A stretch of 64,000 nt of DNA from Meandrina meandrites (lineage: Eukaryota; Cnidaria; Anthozoa; Scleractinia; Meandrinidae): the NCBI GenBank assembly GCA_963693305.1, contig OY855906.1, forward strand, positions 9,206,102-9,270,101, in the 5' to 3' direction. How positions within the stretch are numbered: position 1 is the first letter of the stretch; each line of letters opens with the position of its first letter. The position numbers were made by a program, and so were the translations under genes. Below are positions 53,383 through 64,000 of this stretch, piece by piece. The notes below the pieces were generated by a model. It saw only the letters and a list, made by a program, of their open reading frames with translations. It did not search any database and was not told where the DNA came from.

Positions 53383-54366
53383 GAAAATTGGGGACGAGGC
53401 GAGCGGAAGCGAAGCGCGAAAAAATGAGGGACTACCCGCTTAGCCACAGCTTTTAAATTATGCGTTGCTCTCACAACGCAAAAATATGATTGGCTAGTGC
53501 TTGGAGCGTCAACAACAGGACGTCAACACGTTGTCAACACTCGCGTATCAATTTACGATGCAATAGCGGTTGAACTCCTGGAATGTTTATCTCGGTTTCC
53601 CAAAATAGAATCCTTAAAACCGGAACAGAAAGAAGCATTAGAATTTCTTCTCGTGACGTCCTTGCCATTCTACGAAACCGGGTTTGGTAAAAGTCTAATT
53701 TATCAAGTGTTTTGCCAGGCAAAGCTGTCTTCAAATCCGAAGAATATGCGATCGAGCTTCGCGCCTTTGGTTTCTCGACTTTCTCTGTCGTTTCCTTTCC
53801 TGGAGAAGCCGTTAAAACCAAGTTCGGATGCTAAAATCCGCCAGTCGGCATTTTGCAACCCCTGCTTGTTTGGGAATTTCGTACAATTTCTACGTAGAAC
53901 CCCTGCGGCTGAAATCAAACTTTTAAAATGACAAAGGCAAACGCGAGAAAAATCGTTGCAAGATGGCTCCTTCAAAGGCTTTCCTTTCAGCGTTTTTTTT
54001 TTTTTCGGTGTTTCTGTCAAAGACATCTTCCCCATTGTAAATCATAGTTGATAAATGTCTAACTAGGGATCTATAATTTCAAGCATTTTTTTGCTTTTCT
54101 ATAGACTCCCTCATCACTTGTTTTTTTGTATAAACATTGCATGTTTTGGTCACGCATTCTGTGATTTCTGCCGTCTGTCTCAAGTGGACTCAAGTCGCAA
54201 CTTGAGACATCCCCTGGGGGGAATCGACGACAGAAGAAAATAAATTAGATTTGAAATTGATACCAAAAATCACTCGGCGGTGAACGGTCAAAAGCTGTGG
54301 CTAAGCGGGTAGTCTCATTTTTTCGCGCTTCGCTTCCGCTCACCTCGTCCCCAATTTTCGCGCGCT
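53383..54366. repeat. Internal inverted repeat, about 75-bp arms
   Basis: The left arm (GCGCACGAAAATTGGGGACG to TTAGCCACAGCTTTT) and right arm (AAAAGCTGTGGCTAAGCGGG to CCCCAATTTTCGCGCGC) are near-perfect reverse complements around about 830 bp of unassigned DNA. The arms resemble the outer TIR (TTTTTTCGC, GACTAC), which suggests a related element inserted in, or shared with, the larger one. Confidence 0.75.
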
Positions 54367-55035
54367 CTTTTTAACCGCGCGGCCATGGGCCAAGCGCGGT
54401 TCTTGCTCTGCACGGGATTTATTATTATTTTTCGTCGTTTGTTTTTGTCGGTGACCAGACGCAAACCTCCACTCGGCCAAATCGTGATCGGGACTGAATC
54501 ACGCAACCTGTGATGTTTATTTGCTAAAAGCTGTTGAAACATGAATGTACGGACAATGTTGCAGATATTGTTTTCTTTATTGTGTATAAAGTATATTTTC
54601 TTTTGGTTTTATCGAAGCGTTCGACTCAAAGCGAATGTTGAATACACTGAAAAAGGTATTATGTCAGCCATGGAATGCACTGATTTTGCAGGTTTCACTT
54701 TCGTTACGTGACAAATAACATTGTGTTTCATTTGCATGTTTATGTCGGCAGAAGCGACGGTCATTAATTTAATTTGTTTCCTCTTCTGTGAGTATTTCTT
54801 GTGGGTTTAGGCAATCGAAGTGAATTCTTTGGCTATTTCCTTGAAGTGGGTTCAAATATTTGAAAGGAAATGAAATATTTGCTTAAGTAAACAATTGAGC
54901 GTGCCCGAGCGTGCAGGGGTTACGTCATTAGAAGGGAAAAACCCCCAAGCTAAAGATGGCCGGTGACAATGTAAACCTCGGATTGTGTGACTAACGTGAC
55001 TACTTTGCTTGTCCTTTACTCATAATGCAAACAGA

Positions 55036-55955
55036 TTACAGTCGAAACCGAAGAAGCGTGAACGCCAAAAATAATTTCTGGAATGTTTATTGTTCTACGA
55101 CCAATCAGATTCGAGACGTTACCGCAACAAACCGCAGCAGTAATTAGCTCAAAGGTTTCGATTCTTTTATCACGAAACGACTTTTTCGTCTACATTAAGT
55201 CTTGAGATCACCACCGATTAACAAACACTCTGGAATTGTTAATTTTCTTCTATTTCAGAGTTGAAGCATAATCAAAGGATAACTATAAACGATAAATACT
55301 GAAAAGAGAAAAATAATCGAACAGACATGGCTAGACAGCGCGTCTGGAAGCAGAATAGAATTTTTGATTATTTTTTTAAAAAAATACGGCCTATCCGGTT
55401 TTTTCTACTTTATCAAAAAATTTCACCAAAAAATTTATTGAATAAACTTTACAAAAATGTTCTCTCTACCTTACTTCGATGCGGAGCCAGAACAGTTCAC
55501 GAAGCGCGTTGCAGCAAAATTCTCTGGCCCAGTATGTCACGCAACGGCACCCATTTTTCAAGTTTTAACGGCACACATAATATTTGAATTTGCAACGGCA
55601 CGCAAGTTTGCATTTGCTGTGAAAAATCAATTTTATTCCGCTTCCAGACGCGCTGTCTAGCCATGTCTGTTCGATTATTTTTCTCTTTTCAGTATTTATC
55701 GTTTATAGTTATCCTTTGATTATGCTTCAACTCTGAAATGGAAGAAAATTAATAATTCCAGAGTGTTTGTTAATCGGTGGTGATCTCAAGACTTAATGTA
55801 GACGAAAAAGTCGTTTCGTGATAAAAGAATCGAAACCTTTGAGCTAATTACTGTTGCGGTTTGTTGCGGTTACGTCTCGAATTTGATTGGTCGTAGAACA
55901 ATAAACATTCCAGAAATAATTTTTGGCGTTCACGCTTCTTCGGTTTCGACTGTAA
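55036..55955. repeat. Foldback with 316-bp arms
   Basis: Arms 55036-55351 and 55640-55955 are reverse complements with few differences, around a 288-bp AT-rich loop. The arms begin TTACAGTCGAAACCGAAG and meet the loop at GCGTCTGGAAGC. Frames of 86 and 67 codons in the loop have no recognised family. Confidence 0.9.
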
Positions 55956-56105
55956 ATTTAACCGTGACTTTTGAGAAAGAAAGCTGTTAATTAGCCAAAA
56001 ATATATAAGCGCGGTTTTAAGTTGCTATAGCAACTTCTTGTTTTTTTTGCTTCATGCTCGACAGACTGTGAAAAAATAGGGGCTGCTCGTAGTCTAGACA
56101 AAAGT

Positions 56106-57038
56106 TTGTAATGAGGTGTAAATAATTTTGGTACATAATTTTGTCCAATAAATACTTCAAGTCCTAGTAGATTCCATCTTAACACCTTTTACTGTGTAAA
56201 AAATGTAAGAGCAATGTAATTGAAATTGGTTTTAACTTTCATTTTACCACAAAAAAGTGATTATTAAATTTAGGGGAAAGATCTTAGAAAAAAAACGAGA
56301 TCTTGTAAATCTAAATCTTGTAAGATCAACAAAAATAGTGGATCATGGGGAACCATTTTGAATTTAAAAATAAGAACATATGATTGTACAGCTAGAACAG
56401 TCATAAAAAATAATATAGAATTGTAATGAATGTTTGTCTAGCCAGAGAGTATACGTGTTGAGTGATGACGAACTATGGCATAACAATAACTTCAAATTGA
56501 TATGAATATAATGGTTCTAGACATAGTGATACTGTAGTGCAGTTTCGAATTACAGTAACCAAGACCTCTGAATAAAAAGGCTACTGAAAGAAGCATATGT
56601 GTGTATAGTGTTAGTCTCTATCCGAAGTAAAATATTCACAGATTCCAGTGAGAACATAAACTATTTACAACTCTGTATTGTTCGATCTTTTTCTTCAGCA
56701 CTCTCGAGACTCCTGTTGGTATTTGTGAATATTTTACTTCAGATCAAGACTAGCCCTGTACAGATGAGTCTTACTTTTCAGTCTTTTTATTTAGAGGTCT
56801 TGGTAAACTTGAAACTGGACAATATTGTCCAACTTGGAAAGAGACAAAAGTCAAGGACTGCCCACTATTACAAGATGGCCATTAACAAGGAGTTAATGAA
56901 AAAAAAATACAACTCTCCAAGACCCTGGAAGGAAAGGTTGTCAGGGAAAATGATAAAAGCCATATTTGTACATGAAACTTCATCATCATTTTCACAAATT
57001 GAGGTGTCTTTTTTTGGAACCAACTACCCTTAAACAAT
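56106..57038. other. CTP synthase 3' flank
   Basis: AT-rich DNA between the TIR element and the CTPS stop codon; the right part should be CTPS 3' UTR. An AATAAA on the minus strand (56786-56791) lies about 250 bp after the stop. I see no gene in the remaining part. Confidence 0.6.
56786..56791 (-). promoter_or_regulatory. Candidate CTPS polyadenylation signal
   Basis: AATAAA on the minus strand, about 250 bp downstream of the CTPS stop codon. The position is plausible; a closer non-canonical signal is not excluded. Confidence 0.5.
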
Positions 57039-60000
57039 CTAAAGGTTAAATTCTGGAAGTTTGGTCATCTTGACTAACTCCTCATCGTCATCGTCTTCAT
57101 CTTCACTGATGCTGCACCTGGGCGATAGGCGACACCCTCTGGCAATGAACTGAGGGAGTTTTCCAATAGCCGCCAAAATTAATCCCAGGTAGGGAGGGGA
57201 AGGTCTGATTGGTCGACTGATATACTCTGGGTGGTACTGGACTCCAACAAAATAAGGATGGTCTGAAAAATAATGATGAGTGTCCATCTCAAGTTAGGAC
57301 AAGTTGCAAAATGGAAAATAACGTAAAAACTTGTGTTGGGTAACAAAGTGGTGGCAGGAGCTGGCGGGGGGCAGGCCTTTCTATAATGGCACAGACAGGA
57401 ATGCGGGAATGCTTGTCACATCCTTAAGGAGTTTACTAGTCATATGCACTTCCGTACAGTCTTAAGTGACCTACATGTCTTTGAGTGGAGAGTGCTTCAC
57501 AGACCTGTTTTGGAACAAAAGTCTATTTTTTTTTCTTAGTAACCGTGCAGAACAAACAAAATTTTCAAGCACAGTTTATCTTGTTACCTCCGAGGTAAAA
57601 TTAATTTCACCCATGTTCACAATGTAATGTTCCAGTACCATTTTTGGGGTTACTTCTAATATTTCTGATGAGCATTTCCATTACTTCTATAAGAAAGTCC
57701 ATTTAATCACCATACCTTTGATCTCCATGATTTCCATCCTTTCTCCCTCAACATCACGCCCAACAAACTTCATTCCTTTCTCCTCAATTTGACTGACGAA
57801 TGTTGGATTAACCTAAATAAAAAGAATAAAAAACAACACAATAGCAAACATTTGTCAGTGACATCAACTGGCCAGCCACAGCTGGGTTTCAAGGGCAATA
57901 TAATAATTATCTTGTCAATCAAAAACTATTGCAGAATGCCAGAAATAGAAAGAGCACATAAATTAATCAGTCAGGTAGCCAATTTTGAGATTTATATGCA
58001 ATATTTTATCACAGGAAGAAAGTTTGAAAAAAACTATGAGTCTTGTAAGGAAAAAGTTGCTGGATGGAAAATCCTGGTATTGGTAGGTATTGGGCAGAAG
58101 CTTCCAAGTTGTTTCACTGACAAACAGAGGTGGCAAAAACAGCTGTGTGTACCTCATATCTATGCCTGTGTCTTTCCTCTACATACTCTGCATTCTTGTA
58201 AAGTTTTTCTGGAACAAAGAAAATGTATTCTTAGTGCTGCAACAGTTTACAACTTAGAAATCTAGATAGACATTTGGCAACTAAAATCTCACCCGTTTAC
58301 CACGGAATATTAGTTTCTAGTTTTCTTTATCTTCCCGAGATACCAGTTAGCATGTTACTGCACAGTACAATCAAGTAGAGTAAATCTTATGATTTGATAT
58401 GAAATTAATCCACTATCTGAAGCTTCTAATTTTTACTTTTGTTAAATTGGACAACCATGATTACAGTCCACCTGTGGTTCTTTTTTAGCAGCAGAGCACA
58501 AGATATTTGGGTCATTAACCAGGCCCGGCTCATACTAAAAATTGCAACCATTTTTCCACGACTTTTCAAGGACTTTTCAAGGACCAAATAGAATTTTCAA
58601 GGACCACCTACGAGGAAAGTAATTTTGCAGCTGGTATATACATGTAAATGCACATTCCCAGTCCAAACTAACAGGTTTCTAAGGCTTCCAGTGTTTGCTC
58701 CATCTCCTTCTCTACATTTCTCAGTTCACTTGTCTTTTCTCTTTACTAGCTGCTTTTACAATCGTGTTTTACAGTGTTTGAAGTTGCTTTACACAGGAAA
58801 GGAATACCATAGTCTATGCAAAGCATTTTGCTTTCGACCCCTCTACATTTAAAGTTGAAAATTCAAGGACATTTCAAGGACTTGCACAGAAATTCAAGGA
58901 CTTTTCAAGGAAAAACGGAATTCAAGGACTTGTCAAGGAGTCCCCCTGAAAATCAAGGACATTTCAAGACTGTGCGAACCCTGTGAACACAATACCATTA
59001 AAAGACTTCTGTCCAGTCATAGCACGTGTTTGTTGCTTTTCCAAGCCATCAGAGGATAAACTGTTCCCTAACATTGTAAAGCTGGCTCAAAACCCTGGTA
59101 CACATTCAAAGCAACAAGCAACTCACTTGTTATACTTTCATGTTCTTTTGAAAACACAGTGCGTCGTCTTCCTAGTCTCATGGTGCCTCCAAGCTGACCT
59201 GGGTTATGTTCAGGCATTTCGATAACCTAGCAAAGTGATTATCAAAATGCAAGATTGATTGCAAAATAAAAATGCACATGAATTGTGCATCAGTCCAATT
59301 CTTTTCTACTCTGTGTTTTCAGGACCCAGATAAAGATGTCAAGAATATCATTATATATTGAGAATGAGAAAACTATTTCGAAATATGGTGTATAAGTGAA
59401 GTAAAAGCTGTCCTTGTTTTGAGAAAGGAAGTGCAAGAAATACTACATGCATAAAGCAAACAAGTAATTTAAAAAATTAACAAACAAACTTACTACTGGA
59501 TGGGAGGTATCAGGTTCATTTTCTGTGGAGTTTGCATCTGAAAAAAAATATATATATTTAAGGCAAATTTATTTGCATGTTCTTGTGCAACTTGTCTCAC
59601 CGTAATACCAGGGATAAGTACTGTGATTCTTACAAAGTTACAAAAAAAATTACAGCCGTGCCACCAATCATCCCAATACTGAGTCTCTTATAAAATAGCC
59701 ATTCATTTCCACTCTGGAATTACTACAGACTGAGGAAGTTCTTACCTTTCCATCCCAGAATATGTCTAGCAAACTCAATCACAGCTAACTGCATGCCATA
59801 ACAAACACCTATCAAAAGTGTAAACAAAATGGTTCAACACTGATAAATAGATCTTCGATTTTAAACAAATAAATTAGCGTGTTTACTCATTAAACCACCA
59901 TCTCTGAATAAGTGCTGCAACTGACATACTAAAGATTTAAAGAGCAACATGGCACTTGCATATTATTCATGTTGTAGATGCAAGTTAGTTCTCTCTTTAG

Positions 60001-63000
60001 GCCTAGGTTCCTCACCAGGTTACTATTGGCAATTAAGCACCAACTGGTTTGAGAAACAGACAAAAGAAAAACACTAACATAAACAACCCAGTGAGTAAAA
60101 ATGTGCTGTCAACTAGCGATTTTGACACCTACTGCAAAATATCTACTGTCTACTTTGCACTAAACTGTATTATGAGGTCTCTTTTTACTGAAATTACTGT
60201 TCTGACTTGTGATTCGAGCCACACACTAACAAAACCTTGCATGCTGAACGGCAGGATTACAGGGGTCTAGGAATGCTTTGAACATTATGTGGGAAATGGG
60301 CCATGTGAATGGTCAGCGGGTCAGTTCAGAGAACAGAGAACAGGTCAGTGCAGAGAGAATACCATACCTAAATAAGGTTTTTTCATCTTCCTTGCCCATT
60401 CAGCTGCAGCAATTTTTCCTTCTGTGCCTCTTTTTCCAAAGCCTCCAGGTACTAGGATACCACTGTTTTATACAAAAAGGACATCTTGTTTCTTAACTGA
60501 TACATGTTGTCTCAAGGAAACAAAAAATAACGCTCATTACCCACCCCGCAAACAATTAATTTCTTGTTTCTGTGGCATTAAAATGACAGTGAATACTGCT
60601 ACTCCTCTGGATAGCATGCAGTACAAGTAGGTCCACTGAAAGTTTGCCCTGGCAACAGTGTCTGGTACTTAGTTTTAAAGAGGCTCTATGCTATTCCTGA
60701 ATGCTCGTATAAATAAAATTATTTTTCTTACAAGAATAACATGAAAACCAGTAAACAAAATTTGTCGGTTGACATCAGGATTAATTTAATTAAACAGAGT
60801 AATTAACCCATTGACACCTGAGTTTAAGCGCGCGACAACATCACTTTTACCTGAAGATTTTGCGAGAGAGGATAGCGTGACACTAACCCTAAAGTAAACA
60901 TATATTGGCAGTAAAATTACAGAGAAGATAGGATTTCCAAGTAAAATTTAACTTGAAGTAGGGAAAATAGACGTCCATACTGTGCAAAAATATTCGCAAA
61001 TAGTGGATGGGAACACCACTAAAGGGAACAAGAAAAATCAAAACTCAAATTATTTTTTCACCGCGCGAGAATTTCGGAAAATTAGCATTTTATCATTGCC
61101 GATCAAAAACAATATTTTGTCCACCTAAAACGAATAAATTTCGATTCCATTTTATATAATGGTTGTAGCTAATCAATATATATTCAAGTTTTTTTCAGGT
61201 CAGGCCTATTGCTAGCTGCAGAGGAGAGGGGAAGAGGAAAAATACTCAAGCCGAATATTTAATTGCCCAAGCGCAAGCACACGCCACGCGGAAAGTTCAA
61301 GGAAAATAACCACAACACACACATGTGTAAAAAATGTGTAAAAAATTGGCAGCCAAAACTCTGCAAATTATCTGCAAACTGTAGCAAAACTAGCCTGCGA
61401 AAAGGCTTCCGTAAAAACAGGAAAAGGCCACACTGGGAAAACTGTAAATAACTTTAGCCATGCAACAAAAATCACACGCGGCAAAAACCAAGATCCAAAT
61501 ATAATCAGAAGCCAAATGTAGAAGGCCAAACAAAGAATCAAAAGCCAAATCGAAAAGGCCAAACAATGAATCAAATGCTTATGATATATGTACTTAACTC
61601 GTCGCCATTTATTTCCTTTATCTTCATGTCGGACACTGTTGGGACTCAGGGTGTGAAGAAAGGTTCAAGCCCTATGAAAGTCGTTGAAGCATGTTTTACA
61701 AAGCGCTACATTACATTGCAAGCATTGAAAAGTACTCTCAACTGAACGCCCAGAAGCTGTCTTCCTATTTAACCTCTTACAGTGAACACAAACTTTCTTT
61801 CTGCCCTCAATTTTGACAATGAAATGGTTCCCAACATTGTCTGGTTCGAGCGAAAAATTCTCAATCTTACAGCGTTTGGCAGAATGACCCGCAGAAATTG
61901 TTGATGAAAATCCCCCGATCAACTGCTTTGCAAGATTAGTCCTAAAAGTTAATTGCTTCAGTTTAACCTCCCCTTGTTCTAACTTGTAATGATTATACAT
62001 AATAAAAGAATTACATATAGAAACGTCAATTAAGAACCAAAACAGATACCTATACCATTTGAAGGAAGAACGACCTACAGAATAATATTTACGCAACTGA
62101 TCTGCCAGATCAACACTTCCCATGTGCTTATTATACTGATCGATTACAGATGGCTTTGACACTTGCTGATTTCTCCTATTTACAACTACATCTACAGCTA
62201 AAGGACTACAATTAGTGGAAATAACACTGACATCTCTCTTATCGTGCCACTTTGTGAAAACTACATTTCCTTTCTGACGAACTAATTTTTCCCCGGGACG
62301 CAATTTATCCTTTGCACAAGGAGGTAAGTCTTTACGGTTACATCTTACCGTGGCACAAGCGTAGGTATCGTTAGATTCTAAATGTTCTAATAATTTTACT
62401 GAGCTGAAAAAATTATCAAAATATACATGGTGGTTCTTATTCATGTAGGGCCTTATCATGTTAGTCACTACGTCGTAACCTAAACCATAAATTCTTGGCC
62501 GCTGGTTTGGGTCCTTTCCTAGATAAACATCAAAATTCAAAACATAGCCATTACTAAATTCAGCGGCCATCCAAACTTTTATTCTGTACTAAGTCGGTTT
62601 AGCTGGCATGTACTGCCTAAAAGATAACCTCCCCCGAAAACCAACCATACCTTCATCTACAGAAATATTCTTAGTTGGCATAAAATTCGTCTCACATTTA
62701 TTACGGACATAATCAAGCATAGTTCTAACCTTGTAAAGTCGATCGTAATCTCGATCACCCCGAGCGGGTTCTTTACTTGAATCACTAAAGTGCAAATAAC
62801 AACTTAATTCTTCAAACCTATTCTTAGTCATTACTCTTTTAATACCCTGATTCCCAAAAAATTCATCGTTCGACCAATATAAAGCGTAATTCGGGAGTCT
62901 TACTATCCCCATAATTATATTTATTCCAATAAATGCCTTGAGTTCTGCACCCGTTATGACACGAAAATTTGCGCCTAGCTGCTGGCGTGCATAACGATTG

Positions 63001-63743
63001 CTTTCCGCGACCATTTTATCCCATAAATCGTCTCCTATAAAACTTAAAAATACATCTAGTTCATTAGGGTTATTTAAGACTAAATTAATGCCAGTGGCTG
63101 CTAAGAAATCAGGTACTTGAATGTCAATGAGCTGGTCAGTCCAGCGAGCTTCTTCTTCTTCATCGTCTGTGTCGTCGCCAGGTGGAACATAAGGACCAGG
63201 ATCGTCGTCTTCAGCCTCTAGACCTTCTAAATCTATATCAGAATCATTATTCCTATCTCTACCCCCCAATTCAAACCCATCAAAGCTTTCTTCACTCCCT
63301 GAGTCCTCGAAAAGTGCCGCGACCTCGGGGTCAATTTTGAAATCATCAGCCATTGTTCACCGCACGCGCTGCGATTTACAGATCGGGGAAATCCCGACCT
63401 CGTGGCGCCTCTCATCACCTGTCAAAATCTGCGCATAAGACGGCAAATGATTGGTTTATTACCCTTCTTTGTCTCTATGGAAACAAAACAAAATAAAACC
63501 AAGGGAGGGTAGGGTGAGGGGCGAATACGGACGCCATTTTGTACGGGCGGTTACGGACGTTTCAGGGAAATTAGGGGTCGTCATGCACGGGCGGTTACGG
63601 GCGTTTCAGGTGTCAATGGGTTAATCGAGATTTCTTTTTAATCAATGTACTCACTCGCAACTACAGAGCCGCTGCCAAGCTTCATGATATTTTACCGGAT
63701 CTCTTTCTTGTATTTCCTTTTCAAGATTTTCAGACTCTACCCA
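57039..63743 (-). CDS. CTPS: CTP synthase, C-terminal glutaminase half
   Basis: Converts UTP to CTP using ATP and ammonia from glutamine, the last step of de novo pyrimidine nucleotide synthesis in the cytosol. Exons in coding order: 63655-63743, 60368-60462, 59746-59808, 59494-59537, 59127-59226, 58153-58208, 57716-57812, 57039-57262. All phases agree, giving 255 codons to the stop. Landmarks are [27 protein letters not shown], the catalytic-cysteine motif [42 protein letters not shown], and [19 protein letters not shown] with the class I amidotransferase His-Glu pair. The tail is acidic ([10 protein letters not shown]). The synthetase half lies beyond the right edge. The first intron in the window carries a piggyBac element. 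Confidence 0.95.
58550..58985. repeat. CAAGGACTTTT repeat MITE
   Basis: Repeated TTTTCAAGGAC / TTCAAGGACTT motifs at both ends of a 430-bp block, ending (reversed) CAGGGTTCGCACAGTCTTGAA, which resembles hAT-type MITE termini. The same motif recurs near 37230-37320 in the last PAXBP1 intron. The left end is not resolved. It lies in a CTPS intron. Confidence 0.5.
60807..63620 (-). mobile_element. piggyBac element, complete ends
   Basis: 2,814 bp flanked by TTAA on both sides (60803-60806 and 63621-63624). The terminal inverted repeats CCCATTGACACCTGA are identical over 15 bp. The right end has subterminal direct repeats of ACGGGCGGTTACGG with CGTTTCAGG (about 63542-63569 and 63586-63610). The element carries one transposase gene reading toward the left end, in the same direction as the host CTPS gene. 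A GCCAAA-rich stretch lies at 61460-61580. It sits wholly inside a CTPS intron. Confidence 0.93.
61665..63353 (-). pseudogene. piggyBac transposase with one in-frame TAG
   Basis: Cut-and-paste transposase of the piggyBac (PGBD) family, 562 codons in one frame from ATG 63353, interrupted only by TAG at 62589-62591. Order: acidic N-terminus (about residues 1-60), catalytic region, cysteine-rich C-terminus. The three expected catalytic Asp motifs are visible: [18 protein letters not shown] and [12 protein letters not shown]. The zinc-binding-like end has the pattern CVHC, CLQC, CKTC, then FH. Sequence on both sides of the stop is continuous (MPAKPT before, YRIKVWMA after) where the family usually has a Lys-Tyr-Gly-type run, so one base change explains it. 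No other lesion was seen. Confidence 0.92.
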
Positions 63744-63871
63744 CTGCAAGAACAAATACCAAATTTTAAGGTCATGTTGTATTTATCTTGAGGAGTTAGG
63801 TGACACAGCTCAAGGAGCCATGTAACATGAAATTTGGGGGTTTCTTCACTCAGTTCAAGGGGCTGTCATGC

Positions 63872-64000
63872 AATAGGCCATTTTCAAGTTGCCTTTTGCC
63901 TCATTTTCAAAACGAGTCCTCATGAGAAAATATTCAAATGAAAATGACATTGATTTGCATGAAAGTGGGCGTGGACGTGAAACAAATTTTCACATGAATG
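63872..64000. mobile_element. AATAGGCC-family element, cut by window edge
   Basis: Starts AATAGGCCATTTTCAAGTT and contains GAAAATGACATTGATTTGC and CATGAAAGTGGGCGTGG. It matches the left two-thirds of the MITE at 50004-50196. The right end is outside the window. Confidence 0.7.

Larger units (their letters stand above)
53317..56096. mobile_element. 2.78-kb Mutator-type TIR element
   Basis: Flanked by the 9-bp direct repeat GACAAAAGT (53308-53316 and 56097-56105). Terminal inverted repeats begin TAGACTACGAGCAGCCCC and stay similar for about 60 bp (TATTTTTTC, GTCGAGC, AAGC, AAAAAA). The 9-bp duplication and long TIRs point to the Mutator-like superfamily. Two further inverted-repeat pairs lie inside (53383-53456 with 54289-54366, and 55036-55955). 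ORFs inside show no transposase motif I recognise, so it looks non-autonomous. Confidence 0.8.

Noticed and set aside
55327..55660. Two ORFs in the loop of the 316-bp foldback
   Set aside because: AT-rich and low complexity, no recognised domain, and the first crosses the arm-loop boundary.
1..64000. CRISPR arrays, rRNA genes, prokaryotic operons or viral genes
   Set aside because: No regularly spaced repeats, rRNA-like sequence or viral motifs seen; spliced animal-type genes dominate.

Overview
This is a eukaryotic genomic window. It carries four intron-rich genes of animal type, each split by GT-AG introns (with one GC-AG exception), and introns and intergenic DNA packed with short non-autonomous transposons. 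The protein sequences, the compact intron-rich genes and the tRNA-derived SINE and foldback families suggest a cnidarian, most likely an anthozoan such as a stony coral. That assignment is inference; no species can be named from the window alone.

Layout. (1) 23-31998, minus strand: most of a class IX unconventional myosin (MYO9). It starts with an RA-like domain and a motor head and runs through IQ motifs into the tail. I placed 31 exons; the C1 and RhoGAP domains expected at the C-terminus lie beyond the left edge. (2) 32000-36609: intergenic DNA with a Mutator-like MITE and a TATA box upstream of a 37-codon ORF. (3) 36610-45516, minus strand: a complete PAXBP1/GCFC gene, apparently with an 87-nt in-frame optional exon. 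(4) 45645-50752, plus strand: a complete DGCR6 gene in five exons. Its ATG lies only 128 bp from the divergent PAXBP1 ATG, so the two very probably share a bidirectional promoter. (5) 50753-57038: a convergent intergenic region dominated by a 2.8-kb TIR element with 9-bp target duplications and two large foldbacks inside it. (6) 57039-63743, minus strand: the C-terminal glutaminase half of CTP synthase. Its gene continues past the right edge, and one intron holds a complete 2.8-kb piggyBac element whose transposase is broken by a single in-frame TAG.

The four host genes are unrelated in function (Rho-regulating motor, nuclear chromatin/splicing-linked factor, small coiled-coil protein, nucleotide synthesis), so nothing operon-like is implied. 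The most distinctive content is the mobile DNA. It includes piggyBac and TTAA-flanked MITEs, 9-bp-TSD Mutator-type elements, an 8-bp-TSD MITE, a family with AATAGGCC ends, two tRNA-derived SINE families, a tail-to-tail SINE pair sharing one target duplication, and several foldbacks. One foldback is a perfect 47-bp-stem hairpin. I found no CRISPR array, rRNA or convincing functional tRNA gene.
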